A DNA stretch of 12,413 nt from Desulfobacula sp. (GTDB lineage Bacteria; Desulfobacterota; Desulfobacteria; Desulfobacterales; Desulfobacteraceae), in contig NZ_JAIOSW010000170.1 of NCBI RefSeq assembly GCF_021107415.1, forward strand, positions 1 through 12,413, given 5' to 3'. Positions within the stretch are counted from its first letter, which is position 1; each line of letters starts with the position of its first letter. Of this stretch, positions 6,729 through 12,413 are shown piece after piece. The notes under the pieces are model-generated. The model did no database searches, had not been told where the DNA came from, and saw nothing but the letters and a program-made list of their open reading frames with translations. A program made the position numbers and the translations under genes.

Positions 6729-8603
6729 GTGAGCACAAACTTCGGTATTGCAACAAAAATCAGCATACTTGTTTTAACTGCAATATTATCCACACTCCTG
6801 ATTGTTTTTTTAAGTTCGTTTTTTTCTTTATCAGACATGAAAAAAATCAATCAAGATGAACTCTATCGTATTATTTATGAAGAGAGAAAAGAAAAACTGG
6901 TTGAGTTGACAGATAATGCTTCCGCTGTCCTGGAAACCACTAATTTTCACAATTATGCCATTAAAGCAATCACTGCCATGCGGTTTGGAAAACAAAAGAA
7001 AAATTATTTTTTTGTTTTTAATGAACAGGGCCGGTTCATTGTTCACCCCGAAAGGCCGGATCTGGTCGGTGTCAGCCAGATGAATCTTCAATCCCCTGAC
7101 GGGAAATATATTATTAAAGAAATGATTGAGAGATCAAAGACTGAGAAACATGGATTTATTACTTACCAATGGGAAAAACCGTATTTAAAAGGGGTGTCGG
7201 GTGAAAAATTAACATATTTTAAAAAAATTCCAAAATGGCAGTGGATAATTGCCACAGGCATCTATAATGATGACATTAAAGATATCGCCCTTGAAAAGGA
7301 AAAGCTTTTACTTGAAAAAATTAAAAAAGGGCTGGGGGTTTCCATTGGTATTATCCTGTTTGCATCTGTTTGTTTTATTTTAATTTCGATTTTTTTCACC
7401 CGGAAATTATTAAAACCGATTAAGCAGGTGGCTGATTTTGCAAAGGAGCTGGGGGCGGGCAATCTTTCCGCAACACTTGAATATAAAAACAATGATGAGA
7501 TTGGAGCCATGGCAGAGTCCATGCGGGGAGCGGTAAAAGATCTTGGTGCGTTAATCAAAAAATTAATTCAGACCTCATCGACGATTGCCGAATTATCTTC
7601 ACGGCTGTTGACCATTGCATATGATCTAAAAGATTCGTCAAAAGAGATGGAAAACAACTCGGAAAATGCAAATAGGGAAACCCGGAGTATTTCCAAACAT
7701 ATGAGAAATATCCTGTCTGCAACAGATAAAATCAATTCACAGCTCGATAATATTGCCGGTTTCACCGAGAGTGTTTCAAACAATACGTCCTCGGTCGGGG
7801 TTAAAATTGATTCTGTATCAAACTCAACAACATCTGCTGCCTGCGCCATTGAGCAGATGTATGCATCCTTTAACGAAACGGCTCAGAATTCAAATAAAGG
7901 GGCAATTGTTACACAGAACGCGTCTAAACAGGCCGAAGAGACATCTATGATTATGAATCAACTGAGTGGGTCTGCAAAAGAGATTGGCGAAATCATTGAA
8001 ATTATTCAGAGAATTGCATCACAAACCCATCTTTTATCTTTAAATGCTGCCATTGAAGCTGCCGGCGCCGGAGATGCAGGGAAAGGGTTTTTTGTTGTTG
8101 CCAATGAAGTAAAAGAATTGGCCAATCAAACAGAAACATCTGCAAATGTTATTCGCTCAAAAATTTTAGGGATGCAGGAACATACAAATAAAGCGGTTGA
8201 AGTTATCCAGTCCATTGTAAAGGTGATTGCAGATATTGATCAGATCATGTTTGCTATTGCCTCTTCTGTGGAAGAACAGACCACTGTGACCAACGATATC
8301 TCCTCAAACATCAGTGTAACGGCTGAGAATGCAAAAGATTTGAATATCAAGGCAAAAGAGAATATCGATGCCGTCCAGCAGGTGGCGATCAATATTGATG
8401 CCACTTCAAATGAATCTGATCTGATTCAAAAAGATGTAAAAATAACCACTATGGGTATTGAGAGCGTCTTGGATTATGTGAGCAAGTCCAATGAATCGGT
8501 GAAAGCCTCTGCACACGGTATAAAGGAGATTCAGGTTCAGGCCGATGAACTGGCAAGTCTTGCAAAGGATTTAAAACAGGCGATTCATATATTTAAGGTA
8601 TAG
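6729..8603 (+). CDS. Methyl-accepting chemotaxis protein with single-Cache sensor
   Basis: This 624-residue inner-membrane chemoreceptor is translated from GTG. The layout is TM1 at about residues 11-32, a periplasmic single-Cache (sCache_2-like) domain at about 40-195 with the typical [15 protein letters not shown] strand and [10 protein letters not shown] end, TM2 at about 202-223, HAMP at about 224-276, and a long methylation-helix bundle with the hairpin tip near 430-460. It should sense a small periplasmic ligand, often a carboxylate for this class, and control CheA through CheW. The tip is recognisable ([14 protein letters not shown], then [15 protein letters not shown]). However, a nearly invariant arginine is glycine (G446). 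There is no C-terminal CheR-docking pentapeptide; the protein ends in IHIFKV. No che or flagellar genes are nearby, so this is an orphan receptor. The ligand is unknown. Confidence 0.93.
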   Translation: MSTNFGIATKISILVLTAILSTLLIVFLSSFFSLSDMKKINQDELYRIIYEERKEKLVELTDNASAVLETTNFHNYAIKAITAMRFGKQKKNYFFVFNEQGRFIVHPERPDLVGVSQMNLQSPDGKYIIKEMIERSKTEKHGFITYQWEKPYLKGVSGEKLTYFKKIPKWQWIIATGIYNDDIKDIALEKEKLLLEKIKKGLGVSIGIILFASVCFILISIFFTRKLLKPIKQVADFAKELGAGNLSATLEYKNNDEIGAMAESMRGAVKDLGALIKKLIQTSSTIAELSSRLLTIAYDLKDSSKEMENNSENANRETRSISKHMRNILSATDKINSQLDNIAGFTESVSNNTSSVGVKIDSVSNSTTSAACAIEQMYASFNETAQNSNKGAIVTQNASKQAEETSMIMNQLSGSAKEIGEIIEIIQRIASQTHLLSLNAAIEAAGAGDAGKGFFVVANEVKELANQTETSANVIRSKILGMQEHTNKAVEVIQSIVKVIADIDQIMFAIASSVEEQTTVTNDISSNISVTAENAKDLNIKAKENIDAVQQVAINIDATSNESDLIQKDVKITTMGIESVLDYVSKSNESVKASAHGIKEIQVQADELASLAKDLKQAIHIFKV

Positions 8604-8627
8604 CTGATTTAATTATTTGGATTGAGT

Positions 8628-9338
8628 ATGAGAAAACTTGTTATTATAAAAACAGGAGACACCTTTCCGGCTATTGCAGGGCCGTTGGGAGATTTTGAGG
8701 ACTGGATTTCTCAAGGTTTAAGTATCGGTAAAGAAAATATCCAGGTGGTGGATGTCACAAAAGGCGAAACCCTGCCCGCTGTTGAAGTGTGCAAGGGCGT
8801 TGTGATTGCAGGTTCCCACGCCATGGTGACCCAAAATTTTTCCTGGAGTGTGGCAATTGAACAATGGGTCCCGGACCTCATCCAGTCTGATATACCCATC
8901 TTTGGCATCTGTTATGGCCATCAACTGCTTGCCAAAGCCATGGGCGGGGTTGTGGATTACCATGCCGGGGGACTTGAAATCGGCACCACCCGGATTGAGC
9001 TTGTGCAGGAAGGTGCATCAGATAAGCTTTTCAAAGGATTGCCGAAAACTTTTACAGTCCATGTCTGTCATTCTCAGACGGTTGTTCGATTGCCGGATAC
9101 TGCTGTGCGGATAGCTAAAAATTCTTTTGAACCCAACCATGCCTTCAGGATCGGTCAGTCAGTCTGGGGGGTCCAGTTCCACCCGGAATATGATGACAGG
9201 ATCATGGCTGCCTATGCAGAAAATATGGAAACCATGATCAAAGAATCAGGTCTTATCTTGTCTGAAATTCTGGATAAAATAGAACCCACTCCAATGGCAC
9301 TCAGGATATTAAAACGCTTTGGAAAACTGGTTGGATGA
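8628..9338 (+). CDS. Free-standing class I glutamine amidotransferase (GuaA-type domain)
   Basis: This is a 236-residue cytoplasmic protein. Class I glutaminase motifs are complete: the nucleophile elbow GICYGHQLL with C95, and VQFHPEYD with H185 and E187 forming the catalytic triad. The protein therefore should release ammonia from glutamine or cleave a gamma-glutamyl bond. It has the size of the COG0518 GMP synthase-like amidotransferase group but no synthetase (ATP-pyrophosphatase) domain, and none is encoded next to it. The true acceptor is therefore unknown; gamma-glutamyl hydrolysis of a metabolite is an alternative. Start: ATG at 8628 is preferred over the TTG two codons upstream; GGA at 8619-8621 gives a weak ribosome site. 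The gene lies 24 bases after the chemoreceptor, so cotranscription is likely although no functional link is evident. Its stop is 7 bases from the convergent DUF547 gene. Confidence 0.88.
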   Translation: MRKLVIIKTGDTFPAIAGPLGDFEDWISQGLSIGKENIQVVDVTKGETLPAVEVCKGVVIAGSHAMVTQNFSWSVAIEQWVPDLIQSDIPIFGICYGHQLLAKAMGGVVDYHAGGLEIGTTRIELVQEGASDKLFKGLPKTFTVHVCHSQTVVRLPDTAVRIAKNSFEPNHAFRIGQSVWGVQFHPEYDDRIMAAYAENMETMIKESGLILSEILDKIEPTPMALRILKRFGKLVG

Positions 9339-9345
9339 ATCACCC

Positions 9346-10089
9346 CTACCTGTTTAATGACCAGTCATAATCCAGGTAATAGATTTTAATATTGTTTCCT
9401 GCTGAATTGAGCTTTTCTTTTAACTCTTTGGAGGCATGCCGTTTAATGAACAGGAGTGGGTTGTTGGAAAAATCTTCCTTAAACCACTTGAAAATTTTGC
9501 TGGTAAAAAGAGTGTCTTCTTTGATAAAATTATTTTTTTTATCATTGATAAATTTTCTTGCCTGATCGTCCAGCTGATTTTCCAGAGTTTTACCTTCATA
9601 GGGCTCATTCCGAAGAGGCGGACAGCTCTTAGAGGCACAGTTTATGGCAAAGTGAACCCGTGGGTCTTTAAATTTTGGCCGAAGGATATCATGCTCGATA
9701 TGATCAAGAGATACGGTTCTTCCCTGCAGCAAGATGAATTTTTTGCTCCAGGGATTGGAAAAAAAATTTCCGATTTCTTTAATGGAATTAATGCCGGGAT
9801 ATTTTGTTAATATAAGTTTTATGGTGAATGCATTATAGGCATTGATATAAAAGGCGAAGAGCTTGTTTCCTGAGAGAGATTTGACATCGGCCCGGTTCAG
9901 GATGGCCAGATACTCATCCAGCAGTTGCTCATTCTTTTTAAATCCATCATAGTTGACTCTATTATTAATGACATGCTTTTTTAAAAGTGATGCATAAATT
10001 TGATTGTCAATATTATCCATTGCCATGGAATGACTTGCAAAAAATAAAAATAGAAGTGATAAACCAATGATATCTTTTAAACCGTTCAT
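9346..10089 (-). CDS. DUF547-family secreted protein
   Basis: This is a 247-residue protein of unknown function. A Sec signal peptide is clear: a hydrophobic stretch (IIGLSLLFLFF) and a likely cut after SMA at residue 23, so the mature protein is periplasmic. No lipobox cysteine is present. DUF547 hallmarks are all visible: FYINAYNA (80-87), IEHDILR (131-137), HFAINCASKSCPPL (146-159, with C151 and C156) and YDWSLN (241-246). The conserved histidine and cysteine pair suggests a catalytic or disulfide role, but no reaction is established. Its ATG overlaps the stop of the upstream RNA methyltransferase gene as TGATG, so translation is probably coupled. This is odd for a secreted protein paired with an RNA modification enzyme. 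Confidence 0.9.
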   Translation of the reverse strand: MNGLKDIIGLSLLFLFFASHSMAMDNIDNQIYASLLKKHVINNRVNYDGFKKNEQLLDEYLAILNRADVKSLSGNKLFAFYINAYNAFTIKLILTKYPGINSIKEIGNFFSNPWSKKFILLQGRTVSLDHIEHDILRPKFKDPRVHFAINCASKSCPPLRNEPYEGKTLENQLDDQARKFINDKKNNFIKEDTLFTSKIFKWFKEDFSNNPLLFIKRHASKELKEKLNSAGNNIKIYYLDYDWSLNR

Positions 10090-11264
10090 CAGACCATACC
10101 AATACCGGCAAAGATATCGAGCCCCCCGTGATAAATGGGCTTTAACTCAAGTTTTAGTTCAAGATAGAATTTGCAGGGTCTTGACGGAAGAATGATACCC
10201 ACACGCCATCCTTTAAAGTCAGCTGCCAGCTTTTTCCCAATTTCACGATAAAAGGATTGGGTGTTGGTTTTTTTCCCGAGTCTTTTTCCATAAGGCGGAT
10301 TTAACAGCACCACCCCTTTTTTCCCTGGAGATATCATGGAAGAATTGATGGAAAAAAAGTCCTTTTTTGAGGTATCTATGATATGACAAAAATCATGATT
10401 TGAAATATTTTGTTCCAGTGCAGCTAATGCTGTATCATCAATATCAGATGCAAAAATCTGTTTTTCTGAGAATGGCAGCAATTTCTTTTTGGCCTGTTTT
10501 TTAAGATAAGCATATGTCTTGGGGCTGAATCCCGGCCAGTTTTCAAATGCAAAAGATCTGAAAAATCCTGGTGGCACCTTGGTTTTCATCATGGCAGCTT
10601 CAAGGGAGAACGTGCCTGATCCGCACATGGGATCGATCAATATATCGTCTTTGGAAAATTGGGTCCAGAAAAGCATGGCAAAGGCCAAATTTTCTCTCAG
10701 CGGTGCTTTGCTGACTTTTTGTTTGATACCTCTTTTAAATAGAAGCTCTCCAGTGCTGTCTAGAGAGATGGTAAAATCATCATGAACAGCCCTGATATAA
10801 ATCGTCTGATTTGATTTGTTTTTTGCAGATGAAGTAAAGCCCGAACTCAATTGATTTAGAATAATTTTTTCACACCGCTGCGCAATGGCATCGGAATGGT
10901 ATAACCTTGATTTTTTACTGGTAACATTAAAGTTGGGACTAGAATTTTGCGGCAGATAGAGTATCCAGTCAATAGCGTCTATTTTTTTTTCAAGTTTTCT
11001 GAAAGAATCTGCCTTAAACTGGTTGATCCGCATCAAAATTTTTAAAGGGCTCCTTAAATTAAGATTGAATTGCATACATGTTTCAGGTTTGCTTTTAAAT
11101 TCAATACCCCCCTGGATGACCCTAATGTTATCTTCAGGAAATCCTGATGCAAGCATTTCATTTCGGCATATTGTTTTCAATCCGGGTGAACAAACAGCAA
11201 AAAAGCGATGCTCCCTGCCGATAATTCTTCTTTTCACTCTTTTTTCAAATGAAGATGTTTTCAT
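10089..11264 (-). CDS. rlmL: THUMP-domain class I RNA methyltransferase, RlmL-like
   Basis: This 391-residue cytoplasmic enzyme has an N-terminal ferredoxin-like/THUMP RNA-binding part (about residues 20-160). A Rossmann methyltransferase domain follows, with the SAM motif DPMCGSGTF (211-219) and the catalytic NPPYG (322-326). The linker motif STGELLFKRG (170-179) is typical of the RlmL/YcbY family (COG0116), which makes m2G2445 in 23S rRNA in E. coli. It corresponds to the N-terminal half of E. coli RlmL only; the RlmK half is absent, as in many bacteria outside the gammaproteobacteria. The N-terminus is basic (KRVKRR). No clear Shine-Dalgarno precedes the ATG, which lies 17 bases after the aroG stop, so reinitiation from aroG may matter. 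The exact target nucleotide is inferred from the family and not proven; a tRNA m2G target cannot be excluded. Confidence 0.85.
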   Translation of the reverse strand: MKTSSFEKRVKRRIIGREHRFFAVCSPGLKTICRNEMLASGFPEDNIRVIQGGIEFKSKPETCMQFNLNLRSPLKILMRINQFKADSFRKLEKKIDAIDWILYLPQNSSPNFNVTSKKSRLYHSDAIAQRCEKIILNQLSSGFTSSAKNKSNQTIYIRAVHDDFTISLDSTGELLFKRGIKQKVSKAPLRENLAFAMLFWTQFSKDDILIDPMCGSGTFSLEAAMMKTKVPPGFFRSFAFENWPGFSPKTYAYLKKQAKKKLLPFSEKQIFASDIDDTALAALEQNISNHDFCHIIDTSKKDFFSINSSMISPGKKGVVLLNPPYGKRLGKKTNTQSFYREIGKKLAADFKGWRVGIILPSRPCKFYLELKLELKPIYHGGLDIFAGIGMV

Positions 11265-11281
11265 TGTTATAATCTGCTATT

Positions 11282-12319
11282 TTATAATTTTTCATGGGCG
11301 CAACGTACCAGGGCTTTTGTGGTTTCCCATGAGATACATTCATCTGTTATGGAAACCCCATATTTTAGCGTTTTGGAATTTCCATTGCATTTCTGGTTGC
11401 CTTCAAACAGATTGCTTTCAAGCATTAATCCAATAATGCTGGTATTTCCTTCAATTCGCTGATCCAGAGCACTTTTAAATACAAAAGACTGCCCTTCGTG
11501 CTTTTGTCCCGAGTTATCATGGGAGCAGTCTATCATTATTGCATCCAGAAGATTTTTTATTTTAAGTTTTTCCTGAGCTTTACCCAGGGAGATCGGATCG
11601 TAATTCGGGTGGGGACCACCTCGAAGAACAATATGCCCGAAGGGGTTTCCCGTGGTGCTGACCATTGAAGAATACCCTTGCGGATCAATCCCGAGAAAAT
11701 GCTGGGGTGCGCCTGCCGCCATCATGGCGTTGATGGCAGCATCAAGACTTCCATCCGTGCTGTTTTTAAATCCAACCGGCATGGAAAGGCCACTGGCCAT
11801 TTCACGGTGGGTCTGGGATTCTGTTGTTCTTGCACCAATGGCCACCCAGGTTAAAAGGCCGGCAATATACTGCGGAATGATGGGATATAGAATTTCTGTG
11901 GCTGTGGGAAGTCCCATTTTGTTAATTTCAATCAACAGGGATCTGGCCTTTTTTAATCCTTCATTAATATTGTAGGAAGCATCAAGAAATGGATCATTGA
12001 TTAACCCTTTCCATCCAATCGTTGTTCTGGGTTTTTCAAAATATACCCTCATAATCAAATTGATTTTTTCTTTAACCTCATCTCTTAATCGTTTCATTTT
12101 CCGGGCATATTCAAGGGCGGCATCTGTGTCATGGATTGAGCAGGGCCCTGCAATTACAAGGAGTCGATCATCTTTTTTCTGTAAAATATTTTCAATATCA
12201 CGACGTCCGTTGATCACAGTTTTGGCAACATCATCTGTTACCGGGAGTTCTTCTTTAATGGATGCGGGTGAAATAAGGGGTTTGAACTCTTTTACATTTA
12301 CATCATAGGTCTGTTTCAT
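11282..12319 (-). CDS. aroG: 3-deoxy-7-phosphoheptulonate (DAHP) synthase, class I alpha (AroFGH type)
   Basis: This 345-residue cytoplasmic enzyme joins phosphoenolpyruvate and erythrose 4-phosphate in the first step of the shikimate pathway. Conserved blocks are intact: GPCSIHD (C60, metal ligand), EKPRTTIGWKG (95-105), GARTTESQTHRE (162-173), SHDNS with H267, the glutamate of MLES (E301) and SITD (D326), the last three completing the metal site. Ser179 in GLSMPVGFK matches the serine lining the feedback site of E. coli AroG, so allosteric inhibition by an aromatic amino acid is likely; which one cannot be said. The symbol is by similarity, since AroF/G/H paralogues are hard to separate. 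The frame could start at 12343, but AAGGA 6 bases before the inner ATG favours 12319. It leads a set with the rlmL-like and DUF547 genes. A strong hairpin lies about 48 bases upstream. Confidence 0.95.
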   Translation of the reverse strand: MKQTYDVNVKEFKPLISPASIKEELPVTDDVAKTVINGRRDIENILQKKDDRLLVIAGPCSIHDTDAALEYARKMKRLRDEVKEKINLIMRVYFEKPRTTIGWKGLINDPFLDASYNINEGLKKARSLLIEINKMGLPTATEILYPIIPQYIAGLLTWVAIGARTTESQTHREMASGLSMPVGFKNSTDGSLDAAINAMMAAGAPQHFLGIDPQGYSSMVSTTGNPFGHIVLRGGPHPNYDPISLGKAQEKLKIKNLLDAIMIDCSHDNSGQKHEGQSFVFKSALDQRIEGNTSIIGLMLESNLFEGNQKCNGNSKTLKYGVSITDECISWETTKALVRCAHEKL

Positions 12320-12325
12320 GACTTT

Positions 12326-12330
12326 TCCTT
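12326..12330 (-). promoter_or_regulatory. Shine-Dalgarno site fixing the aroG start
   Basis: On the minus strand this reads AAGGA, then six bases (AAAGTC) and the ATG at 12319. The upstream in-frame ATG at 12343 has no such site, so the shorter 345-residue product is preferred. Confidence 0.8.
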
Positions 12331-12367
12331 TGCCAGGTTTCATCCAAAAGCCGACAGCCTAAAACAG

Positions 12368-12400
12368 AAAAGCCGCAGGCTTTTGCTGCCTGCGGCTTTT
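12368..12400. terminator. Perfect 13-bp GC-rich hairpin with T-runs, upstream of aroG
   Basis: The arms AAAAGCCGCAGGC (12368-12380) and GCCTGCGGCTTTT (12388-12400) pair perfectly around a 7-base loop. On the plus strand the arm runs into TTTTTT. On the minus strand it is followed by TTTTCTGTTTT, so it could end transcription in either direction. It lies upstream of aroG on aroG's own strand. It is therefore either the terminator of an unseen upstream minus-strand gene, an attenuator in the aroG leader, or the end of a plus-strand transcript. No promoter was seen between it and aroG. Confidence 0.8.
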
Positions 12401-12413
12401 TTGTTAAAATAAA

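Noticed and set aside
9436..9810. Plus-strand 124-codon open frame inside the DUF547 gene, and similar antisense frames across the window
   Set aside because: They lie opposite or out of frame with clearly conserved genes and show no recognisable family motifs of their own.
1..12413. tRNA or rRNA genes, CRISPR arrays, insertion sequences, integrase or phage genes
   Set aside because: Looked for by eye on both strands; none seen. Coding density is high and the genes are ordinary chromosomal families.

Overview
The window looks like a chromosomal segment of a strictly anaerobic, sulfate-reducer-like deltaproteobacterium, most plausibly a member of the Desulfobacterales. This is inferred from the gene families (HdrA/MvhD/HdrD/FrhB-type flavin and iron-sulfur proteins with very many cysteines, a single-Cache chemoreceptor) and the moderate-to-low GC by eye. 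No rRNA, tRNA or marker gene is present to fix the taxon.

Region 1 (1-5611, + strand) is a tight electron-transfer operon that continues upstream of the window. Its genes are a very large HdrA made of two tandem HdrA modules (5' end cut by the window edge), an MvhD-type [2Fe-2S] linker, an HdrC-HdrB (HdrD-like) fusion with a cysteine-rich CCG motif, and an FrhB-like flavin/iron-sulfur protein with two N-terminal ferredoxin motifs. Gaps are 31, 27 and 12 bases. Together they look like a soluble, flavin-based electron-bifurcating or confurcating heterodisulfide-reductase-like complex. The FrhB-like subunit stands where a hydrogenase, formate dehydrogenase or Flx module is often found. This is the most interesting part of the window.

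Region 2 (5640-6455, - strand) converges on the Hdr operon. It holds a FluC/CrcB fluoride channel followed by a YbgC-type hotdog thioesterase. A 273-base divergent spacer (6456-6728) separates it from region 3. The spacer holds a plausible promoter for the chemoreceptor and no recognisable fluoride riboswitch.

Region 3 (6729-9338, + strand) encodes a methyl-accepting chemotaxis protein with a periplasmic sCache-like sensor, HAMP and signalling hairpin. A free-standing class I glutamine amidotransferase follows 24 bases downstream.

Region 4 (9346-12319, - strand, convergent with region 3) is a three-gene set transcribed aroG -> rlmL-like methyltransferase -> DUF547 secreted protein. The last two are coupled by a TGATG overlap. 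A perfect 13-bp GC-rich hairpin at the right edge (12368-12400) lies just upstream of aroG. It may be an attenuator in the aroG leader or the terminator of an unseen upstream gene.

No insertion sequences, CRISPR arrays, phage genes or RNA genes were found. Several gene starts (MCP, crcB, aroG) were moved downstream of the longest possible ORF because good Shine-Dalgarno sequences point to the inner codon.
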